A stretch of DNA of 64,000 nt from Candidatus Sulfopaludibacter sp. SbA3 (GCA_945890485.1 CAMDCN010000008.1:124001-188000); one strand, 5' to 3'; counted from the stretch's first letter, positions 33,069 to 43,289 are shown. Numbers and translations are program-made. Notes: generated by a model from the sequence alone, not told the origin.

Positions 33069-34097
33069 AATCGGCTGGTTTCTCTCGACGCGTTCCGCGG
33101 ATTGATTATGGCGTTCATGGTGCTGGTGAATACGCCGGGCACGGGCATGTATGTTTATCCGCCGTTGCGACATGCGGAATGGCATGGGTGGACGCCGACG
33201 GATGTGGTGTTTCCGTCGTTTGTCTGGATTGTGGGTGTGGCGATTACGCTGGCGCGGAAACCGACGATGGGTAAGGTGCTGCGGCGGGGGGCGGTGCTGT
33301 TCGGGTTGGGATTACTGGTTTATTTATATCCGTACTTTGATTTTTCGACGGCGCGGATATTGGGCGTGCTGCAGCGGATTGCGATTTGTTATGTCGTGAC
33401 TGTCGCCATTTACCTTTGGACCGGGGTGCGGGGGCAGATCCTGTGGACGGCGGGGTTGTTGCTCGGTTATTGGGTTTTGATGGTGGTGGGCGGGGACGGG
33501 CGGTTCGATGTGGAAGGGAACTTCGCCCATACGGTGGACCGCATGGTGTTGGGCGTGCATAACTACGCGAACACGAAGACGTGGGACCCGGAAGGAATTG
33601 TCAGCACAATTCCGGCGATTGCCACCTGTTTGTTAGGGGTGCTGGCCGGGCACTTGTTGGCGCGGAAGGAGGAGTTGGCGCGGCGATGTACGTGGTTGTT
33701 TCTGGCAGGCAACCTGATGCTGGCGGCGGCGTTTGTGCTGGACCACTGGCTGCCGATCAACAAACAGCTTTGGACGAGTTCGTTTACGCTGCTGATGGCG
33801 GGGCTGGACTTCGTGATGCTGGCGATGATGGTTTGGCTGGTGGATGAGTACAAGGTGCAGAAGCCGTTTGCGCCGTTCGTGATTCTGGGGCGGAATGCGA
33901 TTGCGGTTTACATGGCGTCGGAGTTGATCGATATTACGCTCCATGCGCTGAAGTGGCGGGTGCCGCTGTATGAGAGCGTGTTTGCGCCGCTGGCTTCGCC
34001 GATGAACGCGTCGCTGCTGTATGCGATTGCTTATGTGCTGGTGAATTTCCTGATTGCGCTGGGCCTGCATCGGCGCGGCTGGTACCTGAGGGCATAA
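33063..34097 (+). CDS. COG4299/DUF5009 family membrane acyltransferase-like protein (NagX/HGSNAT-like)
   Basis: 344 residues from TTG 33063, the only start near the family's usual N-terminus (QNRLVSLDAFRGLIMAFMVLVNTPG). About ten membrane segments, with TPTDVVFPSFVWIVGVAI typical of heparan-alpha-glucosaminide N-acetyltransferase relatives. These move an acyl group onto an amino sugar across the membrane. Its putative TTG overlaps the divergent gene's start region (TTGCAA). Confidence 0.85.
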   Translation: MQNRLVSLDAFRGLIMAFMVLVNTPGTGMYVYPPLRHAEWHGWTPTDVVFPSFVWIVGVAITLARKPTMGKVLRRGAVLFGLGLLVYLYPYFDFSTARILGVLQRIAICYVVTVAIYLWTGVRGQILWTAGLLLGYWVLMVVGGDGRFDVEGNFAHTVDRMVLGVHNYANTKTWDPEGIVSTIPAIATCLLGVLAGHLLARKEELARRCTWLFLAGNLMLAAAFVLDHWLPINKQLWTSSFTLLMAGLDFVMLAMMVWLVDEYKVQKPFAPFVILGRNAIAVYMASELIDITLHALKWRVPLYESVFAPLASPMNASLLYAIAYVLVNFLIALGLHRRGWYLRA

Positions 34098-34099
34098 CG

Positions 34100-35707
34100 A
34101 TGGGAAGCTGTGGCGCGACATTAGCGGGTGGACGGTCGGCGGCGATTGGCCGGGGCGAGAACATGGTCGAATTTTGCTTCGACCACTTCGAGATGCTTTC
34201 GAACTCGAACCGGGAAGCGGTGTTCGTGCTGCATTCAGTGGGGGTGGACGAGGAGGGGCGGACGGCGGCGTTTGCGTTGGTGCATGTGGACGGGGTGGCG
34301 CAGGATTTCACGGCGCGATGGGGGCGGAGCGGGGTGGGTTCGCTGCACTTCGGGCCGATTCCGGTGCCGGTGGAGGAAGACGACCGGCCGGGAATTATGG
34401 TCTACGGTTCGCGGGCTTGTACGTTCACTTGGCGCAGTCATCAATGGGAGATCACCGGGGTACAGTCGTCGCCGCAGTTCGAGTTTGCGGCATTGCACGG
34501 CGAGACGCTGGTGCAGCCGAGCAATCTGCGGAATGCTTGGGCGCTGCGGGATGGGCGGCCGGTCTGTGATGTGGATGAGTTGGCGGATGGTACGCACGGG
34601 GAGCTGACGAAGGACCCGGAGTCGGCGGAATCTTACCGGGTTCGATTTGGTGGGCGCATTTGGCGGCGGTGGCGGCATCAGCATACGGGGAAGCAGTCGG
34701 TGGAGGTGTTGGCGTTTGATATTGACGCCGCGGATATCGAGGCGTCGCTTGATGAGGTTTGGGGAGAGATCGGCGGGCAGGAGGAGGCCAAGCGGGAACT
34801 GGTTCGGGCGATTCAGTGGCCGGTGCTTTATCCGGAGTTGTTTCTGCTGTTTAAGCGGCGGCGGTCGCGCGGGGTGCTTCTGTATGGGCCGCCGGGATGT
34901 GGGAAGACGCTCCTAGGCAAAGCGGTGGTGAAGCTGCTGGCGGCGCTGTACCGGCGGAAGGCCGATGACGGCGGGTTTCAGTACGTGAAGGGCCACCAGC
35001 TATTGGACCAGTATGTGGGCAACTCGGAGAAGGGCGTGAAGGAGTTGTTCGACCGGGCGAGGCGCTGGAAGGAGGACAAGGGCTACCCGGCGGTGCTGTT
35101 CTTCGATGAGGCCGATGCGCTGTTCAAACGACGGCCGCAGGGTGATTCCAGCTTCACACTGGTGCCGGCGTTGCTGGCCGAGATGGATGGGATGGACGAG
35201 AGCGGGGCGTTTCTGATTCTGGCGACGAATCGACCAGACGCGTTGGACTTGGCCGTGACGCGGCCGGGCCGGGTGGACCGGAAGATTCGGATCACGCGGC
35301 CGGACGAGAGCGGGTGCCAGCGGATATTCGCGATTCACATGGATGGGGTGTTTCTGGCGGAGGGGTTGACGCTGGAGGCGATCAGCACGGCGGCGGCGCG
35401 GGAGTTGTTCTCGGAGGCGCATCGGCTATATGACGTGGAGTGGGAGGACGGATCGCAGGAGGGGTTCCTGCTGAAGGACTTGGCGAGTGGGGCGCTGGTG
35501 CAGAACATTGTGGACCGGGCGACGGCGAACAAGATGGAGCACTGTATTGAGAACGGCGTGAGAGAGGGTTTGGACGTGGCCGACGTGGCGCGGGCGATTG
35601 ACGAAGTGCAGGCGGAGCAGTTGCTTTCGAACCATCCGGAAGAGGTGGCGGAGTTTGCCGAGAGCCGGCGGCGGCGCATCACGGACGTTCGAAAGGCGGG
35701 CGTATGA
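34100..35707 (+). CDS. AAA family ATPase, CDC48/ARC-like single ring module
   Basis: 535 residues from ATG 34100; the ATG at 34163 (MVEFCFDHFE) is an equally plausible start. An unassigned beta-rich N-terminal region (~22-200) is followed by a classical AAA domain: Walker A GPPGCGKT (263-270), Walker B VLFFDEAD, sensor 1 ATNRPD, and arginine-finger region TRPGRVDRK. No protease or proteasome gene is adjacent, so the client is unknown. Three bases separate it from the upstream membrane-protein gene and 10 from glgA. Confidence 0.8.
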   Translation: MGSCGATLAGGRSAAIGRGENMVEFCFDHFEMLSNSNREAVFVLHSVGVDEEGRTAAFALVHVDGVAQDFTARWGRSGVGSLHFGPIPVPVEEDDRPGIMVYGSRACTFTWRSHQWEITGVQSSPQFEFAALHGETLVQPSNLRNAWALRDGRPVCDVDELADGTHGELTKDPESAESYRVRFGGRIWRRWRHQHTGKQSVEVLAFDIDAADIEASLDEVWGEIGGQEEAKRELVRAIQWPVLYPELFLLFKRRRSRGVLLYGPPGCGKTLLGKAVVKLLAALYRRKADDGGFQYVKGHQLLDQYVGNSEKGVKELFDRARRWKEDKGYPAVLFFDEADALFKRRPQGDSSFTLVPALLAEMDGMDESGAFLILATNRPDALDLAVTRPGRVDRKIRITRPDESGCQRIFAIHMDGVFLAEGLTLEAISTAAARELFSEAHRLYDVEWEDGSQEGFLLKDLASGALVQNIVDRATANKMEHCIENGVREGLDVADVARAIDEVQAEQLLSNHPEEVAEFAESRRRRITDVRKAGV

Positions 35708-35717
35708 TAGGAAATCC

Positions 35718-37139
35718 ATGTCAAAGATCATGATGGTGGCGAGCGAGGTGGCTCCGTTCATAAAGACCGGAGGCCTAGCCGATGTGATGGGCTCGCTGCC
35801 GGCGGCGCTGGTGCGCGCGGGCGAGAGTGTGACGGTGGTGATGCCACGGTACCGGGGCGTGGATGCGCCGGATTTCTACCGGCTGCGGGAAGACCTGCCG
35901 GTGTGGCTGAACGGCTTCCGGCATCGCGTGGACATTGATGCGTGTGACCGCGAGGGCGTGCGTTACCTCTTTGTCGATGCGCCTTGGTTTTATAACCGCG
36001 ATGGGGTGTATACCTCGGGCGGTAAGGATTGGGGCGACAACCACATCCGCTACGCCATTCTGTGCCTGGCTGCGCTGGCGATTGCGCGGGAGATTGATGC
36101 GCCGGAAATCTTCCACGTCCACGATTGGCAGACGGCGTTGCTGCCGGTTTATCAGAAAAGTTGGTTCGGTGGCGACCCTCGGCTGATCGGCGCGAAGACG
36201 ATGTTGACGATCCACAACCTGGGGTATCAGGGCCGGTTCGGCCCGTCGGCGATGGGGGAGTTGGGGCTTGACCAAGGCTTGTTCCATTCCGGGGTGATGG
36301 AGTATCACGGCGATGTGAATTTGCTAAAGGGCGGGCTGTTGGAGAGCGATTGGTTGACGACGGTGAGCCCGCGCTACGCGCAGGAGATTCAGACGGCGGA
36401 ATATGGGTTTGGCCTGGAAGGGCTGCTGCGGGAGCGGTCGCACAGCTTGACGGGGATTCTGAATGGCGTCGACTACCGGGACTGGGATCCGGCCACCGAC
36501 CGGTTCCTTCCGGCGAACTATTCCCCGGAAGACCTGAGCGGGAAGCAGGCTTGCAAGCGGGACCTGATCGAGTATTTCGGCCTGCCGCCGGAGGCGATGG
36601 ACCGGCCGCTGATCGGCATCGTGTCGCGATTCGCGGAGCAGAAGGGCTTCGACCTGATTGAGCAGATCGCGGGCGCGCTGGCCGATGAGCCGATGTCGCT
36701 GGTGGTGCTGGGGTCGGGAAACGCGCATTGGGAGAACATGTTCCGGCACCTTACAAGTTGGCGGCCGGACAAGTTCGCCAACTGGATTGGCTTCTCAAAT
36801 GAGATGGCCCATAAGATTGAGGCGGGCTCCGACATCTTCCTGATGCCGAGCCGGTACGAGCCGTGTGGGCTGAACCAGATTTACAGTCTGAAGTACGGTA
36901 CGCCCCCGGTGGTACGCGCCACGGGTGGCTTGGATGATACGATCGATGGAGAAACCGGATTTAAGTTTTGGGAGTACCACCCCGATGCCCTGCTGAAAGG
37001 TGTGCGGTATGCGATCCAGAAATGGTTCGACCGTGACGGTTGGCAGGAGCGGATGCGGCGAGGAATGGCGAAGGACTATTCGTGGGATCGCTCGGCCGGG
37101 GAGTACCAGAGACTCTACGCGCAGTTATTGGGTCGCTGA
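35718..37139 (+). CDS. glgA: Glycogen synthase (ADP-glucose type)
   Basis: 473 residues from ATG 35718; the longer frame upstream lies in the ATPase gene. GT5 family with KTGGLADVMGSLPAAL (K16 binds ADP-glucose), VHDWQTALLP, MLTIHNLGYQG and the C-terminal PSRYEPCGLNQIYSLKYGTPPVVRATGGL. Elongates alpha-1,4-glucan. Confidence 0.97.
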   Translation: MSKIMMVASEVAPFIKTGGLADVMGSLPAALVRAGESVTVVMPRYRGVDAPDFYRLREDLPVWLNGFRHRVDIDACDREGVRYLFVDAPWFYNRDGVYTSGGKDWGDNHIRYAILCLAALAIAREIDAPEIFHVHDWQTALLPVYQKSWFGGDPRLIGAKTMLTIHNLGYQGRFGPSAMGELGLDQGLFHSGVMEYHGDVNLLKGGLLESDWLTTVSPRYAQEIQTAEYGFGLEGLLRERSHSLTGILNGVDYRDWDPATDRFLPANYSPEDLSGKQACKRDLIEYFGLPPEAMDRPLIGIVSRFAEQKGFDLIEQIAGALADEPMSLVVLGSGNAHWENMFRHLTSWRPDKFANWIGFSNEMAHKIEAGSDIFLMPSRYEPCGLNQIYSLKYGTPPVVRATGGLDDTIDGETGFKFWEYHPDALLKGVRYAIQKWFDRDGWQERMRRGMAKDYSWDRSAGEYQRLYAQLLGR

Positions 37140-37181
37140 ATCTTTTTCCGGGACGAGACATCCAAGCAAGTGGAGATTTAA

Positions 37182-37511
37182 ATGGCAGGACAAAACACAC
37201 TTACGTTCACCGACGGTGCATGGGACACCGAGGTGCTGAAATCCGAGACACCGGTCCTTGTGGACTTTTGGGCTGAATGGTGCGGCCCTTGCCGGATGCT
37301 CGCTCCGACCATCGATTCGGTGGCTGCGGACTATGACGGTCGCGTCAAGGTCGGCAAGCTGAACGTCGATGAGAATGGGAACGCGACGATGCGTTATGGC
37401 ATCCGCGGGATTCCCGCGCTGATCCTGTTTAAGGACGGCCAAGTGGTCGCGCAGAAAGTGGGCGCCGTCTCAAAGACGGAGATCGCCTCGATGCTGGACG
37501 CGGCTCTCTAA
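37182..37511 (+). CDS. trxA: Thioredoxin
   Basis: 109 residues with the active site WCGPC (C34/C37), FWAEWCGPCRMLAP, and cis-Pro loop RGIPALILFKDG. Cytosolic disulfide reductase. It ends at a strong terminator. Confidence 0.97.
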   Translation: MAGQNTLTFTDGAWDTEVLKSETPVLVDFWAEWCGPCRMLAPTIDSVAADYDGRVKVGKLNVDENGNATMRYGIRGIPALILFKDGQVVAQKVGAVSKTEIASMLDAAL

Positions 37512-37530
37512 GATTTCTCCCGCAAGCAAA

Positions 37531-37564
37531 AAAGGCCCCGGCTGAGTGATCAGCCGGGGCCTTT
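37531..37564. terminator. Bidirectional intrinsic terminator
   Basis: A 15-bp perfect stem AAAGGCCCCGGCTGA/TCAGCCGGGGCCTTT with a GTGA loop lies between the trxA and ilvD stops, so it serves both convergent transcripts. Confidence 0.92.
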
Positions 37565-37574
37565 GCGCGTTTGG

Positions 37575-39248
37575 CTATTCTTCGAAGTGGCTGGTGACGG
37601 CGCCCTTGGCGGCGGAACCAACCAAGGCGATGTACTTGGCAAACACGCCGTTGATGTACTTCCACGGCGGTTTGGTCCAATTGGCGAAGCGGGCTTCGAT
37701 CGTCTCCGGCGCGACTTCCAGATCGATGGTCGATTTCTCGAGATCGATATGGATCATGTCGCCGTCTTCGACCACGGCGATGGGCCCGCGATCGACGGCT
37801 TCCGGGGCCACGTGGCCGATCATGAAGCCGCGGGTGGCGCCGCTGAAGCGGCCGTCCGTGAGCAGGACGACATCTTCGCCGAGGCCTGCGCCCATGATAG
37901 CGCCCGTGACGCCGAGCATTTCGCGCATGCCGGGGCCGCCCTTGGGGCCTTCATAGCGGATGACGACGACGTCGCCGGCTTGGATCTTGCCGGCCTGTAC
38001 GGCGGCCATGGCGTCTTCCTCGCGGTTGAAACAGCGGGCCGGGCCGCGATGGCTCTTCTTGGCGATGCCGGTGACTTTGAGGACCGAGCCTTCGGGGGCG
38101 AGCGAGCCTTTTAGGATGAGCAGGCCGCCGGTCTTCTTGATGGGTGCGTCGAGCGGCTTGATGACCTGCTGGCCGGGCGTTTCGACGACAGCGAGCAGCT
38201 CTTCGTTGATGGTCTTGCCGGTGACGGTCATCGCGGTGCCGTCGGCGTAGCCGCCATCGACGAGGCGCTTGGCGATGAGCGGAATGCCGCCCGCGGTGTC
38301 GACGTCGGCGGCGAAGTATTTGCCGGCTGGTTTGATATCGAGGTAGAGCGGGGTGCGCTGGCTGATGGTTTGGAAGTCGTCGATGTCGAGGGCGACACCG
38401 GCGTCCTTGGCCATGGCGAGGAGATGGAGGACGGCGTTGGTGGAACCGCCGCTGGCGGCGACCGAGGCGATGGCGTTTTCAAACGCGGTGCGGGTGCAGA
38501 TGTCGCGGGGCTTCAGGTCGTTCTTGACGGCCTCCATGATGACTTTGCCGCAGTAGCGGGAGACGTCGTCCTTGCGGGGGTCGACCTGCGGAACGCTGGC
38601 GGTGAACATCGGCGCGAGGCCGATGACCTCCATGACGGTGGCCATGGTGTTGGCGGTAAATTGGCCGCCGCAGGCGCCGGCGCCGGGGCAGGCGTGGTCT
38701 TCGATGGCGAGGAGTTCGGCGTCGGTGATCTTGCCGGCGGCGTTGGCGCCGACAGCCTCAAAGACGTCCTGAATGGAGAGGAGTTTGTCGCCGAGTTTGC
38801 CCGGCATGATGGATCCGCCGTAGAGGATGACGCTGGGGATGTTCAGGCGGAGCAGGCCCATGGCGGCGCCGGGGATGGTCTTATCGCAGGCGACGAGCGT
38901 GACGAGGCCGTCGAACATGTACCCGCGCGCAGTGAGTTCTATGGAGTCGGCGATGAGGTCGCGGCTGACGAGGGAGGCCTTCATGCCTTCTGTGCCCATG
39001 GTGACGCCGTCGCTGATGGCGATGGTGTTGAATTCCATGGGGGTGCCGCCGGCGGCGCGGACGCCTTCTTTGACTTTTTCGGCCAGCGCGCGCAGGTTGT
39101 AGTTGCACGGCATGGTTTCGATCCAGGTGTTGGCGATCCCGATGATCGGCTTCCGGAGGTCTTCGTCGGTGAAGCCGATGGCCTTGAGCATGGAACGCGC
39201 CGGCGCGCGATCGCGGCCTTGGGTGATGGTATAGCTACGGAGTGGCAT
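37575..39248 (-). CDS. ilvD: Dihydroxy-acid dehydratase
   Basis: 557 residues. [47 protein letters not shown] and [18 protein letters not shown] are IlvD landmarks, including the Fe-S cysteines. Third step of isoleucine and valine synthesis. Single gene with its own promoter region (39249-39283). Confidence 0.97.
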   Translation of the reverse strand: MPLRSYTITQGRDRAPARSMLKAIGFTDEDLRKPIIGIANTWIETMPCNYNLRALAEKVKEGVRAAGGTPMEFNTIAISDGVTMGTEGMKASLVSRDLIADSIELTARGYMFDGLVTLVACDKTIPGAAMGLLRLNIPSVILYGGSIMPGKLGDKLLSIQDVFEAVGANAAGKITDAELLAIEDHACPGAGACGGQFTANTMATVMEVIGLAPMFTASVPQVDPRKDDVSRYCGKVIMEAVKNDLKPRDICTRTAFENAIASVAASGGSTNAVLHLLAMAKDAGVALDIDDFQTISQRTPLYLDIKPAGKYFAADVDTAGGIPLIAKRLVDGGYADGTAMTVTGKTINEELLAVVETPGQQVIKPLDAPIKKTGGLLILKGSLAPEGSVLKVTGIAKKSHRGPARCFNREEDAMAAVQAGKIQAGDVVVIRYEGPKGGPGMREMLGVTGAIMGAGLGEDVVLLTDGRFSGATRGFMIGHVAPEAVDRGPIAVVEDGDMIHIDLEKSTIDLEVAPETIEARFANWTKPPWKYINGVFAKYIALVGSAAKGAVTSHFEE

Positions 39249-39283
39249 AGAGCCCCACTATTCTATCGGTTTCATGCGATACA

Positions 39284-40297
39284 ATGCCCGCCATGAAGCG
39301 ATCCTTGTTGTTGCTGTTCGCATGCGCGGCTCTAGTGCCAGCCCAGACGAAGAAGATTTTGGTGGTGGGGGACGCTGAAGTCGCCAAGGAGTTGCAGAGC
39401 GTCTCAGACAAGGTGCGCGTGGTGACGGTCACCCGGGCCACCATGGCCAATGAGATTGCGGATGCTGATGCTGTTGTGGGCGAGGTGAGCCCGGCGGACG
39501 TACGCGCCGGCAAGAAATTGAAGTGGGTGCAGACGATGAGCGCCGGCGTTGAAAAGGTGCTGCACATTTCTGGTGGGACGGATCTGCGCGATTCGAACAT
39601 CATCCTGACGAATAACCAGATTGTGCAGGGGCCGGAGATCGCCGACCATGCGTTGGCGATGTTGCTGGCGCTTTCGCGGGGCATCTATAAGTTCGTCGGC
39701 GACCGGACGACGGAGACCTGGCAGCCGCGGCCTTACCCCGGCATCGAACTGAACGGGCGGAACGCCGTGGTGATCGGCTGTGGCGGCATTGGCCAGCAGA
39801 TCGCACTGCGGAGTTGGGCGTTTGGTATGAACGTGGTTTGCGTGGATCCGGAGGATCTGCCGTTTTCGCCATTCATCAAGAAAGTGGTGAAGCCGGACCA
39901 GTTGGACGAAGTGGTGCCGGACGCCGACGTCGTTTTCATCTCCGCGCCGCACACCGAAAAGAGCCACAAAATGATGGGGCCGAAGCAGTTTGAACTGATG
40001 AAGAAGGATAGCTACTTTATCGCGGTGAGCCGGGGCGGCATTTACGATATGGGCGGGCTGGTGAAGGCGCTCGACAGCAAGCGTATCGCTGGGGCGGGCG
40101 TGGACGTGACGGATCCGGAGCCTTTGCCGCAGGGGCACGCGCTGTGGAAGTTCTCGAATGCGATCATTACGCCGCACATCGCGGGACGGAGCGACAAGGA
40201 CCGCGCGCGGATGATCGGAACGATCAAAGAGAACGTGAAGCGGTTTGTTGACGGCCGGCCGATGTTGAACGTAGTAGACAAGCAGAAGGGCTATTGA
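39284..40297 (+). CDS. D-2-hydroxyacid dehydrogenase-like protein with a Sec-type signal
   Basis: About 334-337 residues; the second Met (39293, MKRSLLLLFACAALVPAQ) is a good signal-peptide start. A Rossmann fold with AVVIGCGGIGQQIALRSWAFGM and the D-2HADH motifs (FISAPHTEKSHKMM; the usual catalytic His region ITPHIAG) is clear. Export of an NAD-dependent enzyme by Sec is unusual. Substrate unknown. Confidence 0.85.
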   Translation: MPAMKRSLLLLFACAALVPAQTKKILVVGDAEVAKELQSVSDKVRVVTVTRATMANEIADADAVVGEVSPADVRAGKKLKWVQTMSAGVEKVLHISGGTDLRDSNIILTNNQIVQGPEIADHALAMLLALSRGIYKFVGDRTTETWQPRPYPGIELNGRNAVVIGCGGIGQQIALRSWAFGMNVVCVDPEDLPFSPFIKKVVKPDQLDEVVPDADVVFISAPHTEKSHKMMGPKQFELMKKDSYFIAVSRGGIYDMGGLVKALDSKRIAGAGVDVTDPEPLPQGHALWKFSNAIITPHIAGRSDKDRARMIGTIKENVKRFVDGRPMLNVVDKQKGY

Positions 40298-40310
40298 CGA
40301 ATCTATAGGG

Positions 40311-41159
40311 ATGTCCTCCACACCTCGGGTAGCCGTTCTCGGCGCTGGCAACATGGGCGCCGCGCTTATCGGCGGAATGCTGAAAGCCGAGGTTGTGGAG
40401 GCCGCCCGTTGCACGGCGACGACTCGCACGGAGACCTCGGCCGCTGCGCTGGAGAAGCGATTCGGCATTCTGGCGACGGCCGGCGGGAACCGCGAAGCCG
40501 CGCAGTTGGCCGATATCGTGATTCTGGCCGTGAAGCCCGTGAATGTCCCGAAGGTGCTTCGCGAGATTGGCGATGTGTTGCGGGCGGACCAGATCCTGAT
40601 TTCGCTGGCGGCTTCGTTGCCGGTGGCCGTGATCGAATCCGAAGTGCCGTTGCCGATGCCGGTGTTTCGGGCGATGCCGAATATTCCCGTCATCCTCGAA
40701 GAAGGCGCGATCGGGATTTGCCATAACGCCGTGGCGACGCGGGCACAGCGGGAGATGGTGGAATGCCTTTTTCGCGCGGTCGGCGTGGTGGCGTGGGTGG
40801 ATGATGAGCAGATGGACGCCGTGACGGCGTTGTCGGGCTCTGGACCGGCCTACGTGTACATCTTCATCGAGGCGATGATCGCCGCAGGCCTGAAAATGGG
40901 GCTTTCGCGCGATATTTCGACGCGTTTGGCCGAACAGACCGTGCTGGGCGCGGCCAAGCACGTACGCGATTCCGGGCTGCACCCGGCCATTCTGCGGGAC
41001 CAGGTAATTACGCCGGGCGGCGTGACCATTGCCGCGATTCACGAACTGGAACGGCACGGTCTGCGCAGCATGTTGATTTCGGCCATCGAGACGGCCACCC
41101 AGCACAGCAAGAAACGAACTAAGGCATTGCTCGAACAGCTCGATACTTCAAATTCATGA
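40311..41159 (+). CDS. proC: Pyrroline-5-carboxylate reductase
   Basis: 282 residues with the NAD(P) motif VLGAGNMGAALIGGML and the family motif TALSGSGPAYVYIFIEAMIAAGLKMGL. Final step of proline synthesis. The stop overlaps the next gene as ATGA. Confidence 0.95.
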   Translation: MSSTPRVAVLGAGNMGAALIGGMLKAEVVEAARCTATTRTETSAAALEKRFGILATAGGNREAAQLADIVILAVKPVNVPKVLREIGDVLRADQILISLAASLPVAVIESEVPLPMPVFRAMPNIPVILEEGAIGICHNAVATRAQREMVECLFRAVGVVAWVDDEQMDAVTALSGSGPAYVYIFIEAMIAAGLKMGLSRDISTRLAEQTVLGAAKHVRDSGLHPAILRDQVITPGGVTIAAIHELERHGLRSMLISAIETATQHSKKRTKALLEQLDTSNS

Positions 41160-41908
41160 TCCATCACATTCTTTCGATTCATGCCCATCCGGATGATGCC
41201 GAGATTCTGGCCGCCGGCACGCTGACGCTGCTGGCGCAGGCGGGCCATCAGGTGACGATCGTCTCGATGACGCCGGGCGACTGCGGCTCCATGGAATGGG
41301 GGCCGGAGGAGACATCCGCCAAGCGCCGGGCCGAAGGCGCTGCCGCGGCCGAATTGATCGGCGCCCGCTACGAATGCGCCGAATTTCGGGACTTGGCGAT
41401 CTTCAACGACGACACCAGCCGGCGGCGGGTGACCGAACTGCTCCGCCGTCTGCGGCCGACCGTTATCCTGACCTCTTCGCCGACCGATTACCACTGCGAC
41501 CATGAAGCGACGAGCATTCTCGTCCGCGATGCTTGCTTCGCTGTCTCCTGTCCGAACTATCAATGCGGGGAGGCGCCGCCGCTTCCGGCGATTCCGCACC
41601 TCTACTACATGGATTCGATTGAAGGGCGCGATCGGGATGGCCGTCCGGTGCATGCCGACTTCGCCGTTGACATCGGGACGACGTTCACGATGAAGCGCGA
41701 CATGCTGGCGGCGCACGCGAGCCAGCGGGAGTGGCTGCAGAAGCAGCATGGGATGGACGATTACCTGAAGTCGATGGAGGAGTGGACGCGGGCGCGTGGC
41801 AAGTCGGTTTCCGTGCCCTACGCGGAGGGGTTCCGGCAGTATAAGCACCATCCGTATCCAGTGACGCCGTTGTTGCAGGAGTTGGTGGGCGACCGGTTAC
41901 GGCGCTAG
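41156..41908 (+). CDS. PIG-L family deacetylase
   Basis: 250 residues. HAHPDDAEILAAGTL carries the metal-binding H-x-D-D, and YHCDHEATSI the second histidine (HxxH). Such enzymes deacetylate N-acetylglucosaminyl lipids or thiol sugars such as those of bacillithiol. No biosynthetic partner seen nearby; it overlaps proC by ATGA. The 3' end overlaps the convergent M20 gene by 12 bases. Confidence 0.88.
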   Translation: MIHHILSIHAHPDDAEILAAGTLTLLAQAGHQVTIVSMTPGDCGSMEWGPEETSAKRRAEGAAAAELIGARYECAEFRDLAIFNDDTSRRRVTELLRRLRPTVILTSSPTDYHCDHEATSILVRDACFAVSCPNYQCGEAPPLPAIPHLYYMDSIEGRDRDGRPVHADFAVDIGTTFTMKRDMLAAHASQREWLQKQHGMDDYLKSMEEWTRARGKSVSVPYAEGFRQYKHHPYPVTPLLQELVGDRLRR

Positions 41909-43267
41909 GGCCACGGCCTCGATGACCTTTTTGAGAAGTGCCGTGCCCTCGTGCAACGTGGTGAGCAGGATGCGCTCATCGTTGCCGTGGGCGCGGCTTT
42001 CGGCGCCGTTGCGGAGGAATACGGGGACGCCGTAGACCGCCATGCCTTTGGCACGGAGGAAGGCTCCGTCGGTGGCGCCGCGGGACATGTAGGGAATGGT
42101 GACGGACTTGCCGCCTTCGCGGGCGAAGACGCTTTCCATGGCTTTATACAGGTCGGTGGTCAGGGAGCTCGGTTCGGTGGCCGGCATCTCCTGGCCGGGG
42201 TCGGGGAGAACTTCGATGGCGGGATCATTGATGATCTGGCGGAAGCGGGCGTAGACCCCTTCCTTGGTTTCGTTGGGTAGACGGCGGACGTCGATCTGGG
42301 CTTCGGCCTGGTTGGGGATGACGTTCACTTTCATGCCGGCGCGGAGCATGGTGGGGGAGACGGTGGTGCGGAGGGCGGCGTCGAGTTCCATGTCGCGGTC
42401 GCCGATCTCGTTGGCGGTTTGCTGGCGGGTCTTGGGATCTTCGAGGGCGGCGAGGTGGGGTTGGAGCCAAGCGTATTCGCTGAGCTTGGCCATTTCGCGG
42501 AAGTAGCGGCGGGTGGTGGTATTCAGGCTGACCGGTTGATAGGCGCGGACGAGTTTCGAGATGGCATCGGCGAGGTGCGCGACGGCGTTGTCCTTGCGGG
42601 GCAGGGAACCGTGGCCGGCGGCGCCGCGGGCGGTGAGGATCATGCGGGTGGGGATCTTCTCGGAGGTTTGCACCTGATACACGCGGGTGCCGTCGGCGGT
42701 GGCCGTCTGGGCGCCGCCTTCGTTGAGGGCGTATTCGGCGTCGATTTTGTCCCAGGCGTTGCGGATGAGCCATTGAATGCCGGTGGAGCCGGCCTCTTCG
42801 TCGGCCTCGCTGAGCAGGATGATGTCGCGGTTGAGTTTAGCGCCGGAGCGCTTCAGCTCGACGAGGATGGCCATCTGGGCGGCGAGCAGGTTTTTCGTGT
42901 CGACGGCGCCGCGGCCGTAAATGAATCCATCCTTGCGGACCGCTTCAAAGGCGGGTACGGTCCAGAGCTTGGGTTCGATGGGCACGACGTCGCTATGCGC
43001 CATGATCAGGAGCGGACGTTTCTCCTTGCCGCCGGCCAGGCGGCAGATGATGTTCATGCGTTGCGGGTCGCCGCCGAGCAGTTCGCAGGGGATGCTGTGC
43101 TGCTGCATTTCGCGGGCGATGTACTGGGCGACGATGGTTTCGTTGCCCGGCAGGTTCGAGGTATCGAGCCGGAGCAGGTCGACGAGATACCGTTCGGCGC
43201 GGGCGGCGAGCGTCTCCTGCGCCGGGAGGGTGAAGGGTAGAAGAAGTACCAGCAGAAGAGATCGCAT
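41897..43267 (-). CDS. Exported M20 family metallopeptidase
   Basis: 456 residues from ATG 43267 (signal MRSLLLVLLLPFTLPAQ). Metal ligands are recognisable: MAHSDVVP, GRGAVDTKN, EADEEAGSTG; the dimerisation domain follows. Probably a periplasmic carboxypeptidase or aminoacylase. Specificity unknown. Confidence 0.9.
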   Translation of the reverse strand: MRSLLLVLLLPFTLPAQETLAARAERYLVDLLRLDTSNLPGNETIVAQYIAREMQQHSIPCELLGGDPQRMNIICRLAGGKEKRPLLIMAHSDVVPIEPKLWTVPAFEAVRKDGFIYGRGAVDTKNLLAAQMAILVELKRSGAKLNRDIILLSEADEEAGSTGIQWLIRNAWDKIDAEYALNEGGAQTATADGTRVYQVQTSEKIPTRMILTARGAAGHGSLPRKDNAVAHLADAISKLVRAYQPVSLNTTTRRYFREMAKLSEYAWLQPHLAALEDPKTRQQTANEIGDRDMELDAALRTTVSPTMLRAGMKVNVIPNQAEAQIDVRRLPNETKEGVYARFRQIINDPAIEVLPDPGQEMPATEPSSLTTDLYKAMESVFAREGGKSVTIPYMSRGATDGAFLRAKGMAVYGVPVFLRNGAESRAHGNDERILLTTLHEGTALLKKVIEAVALAP

Positions 43268-43289
43268 CCCAGTTATCCTAGAGGATTCC

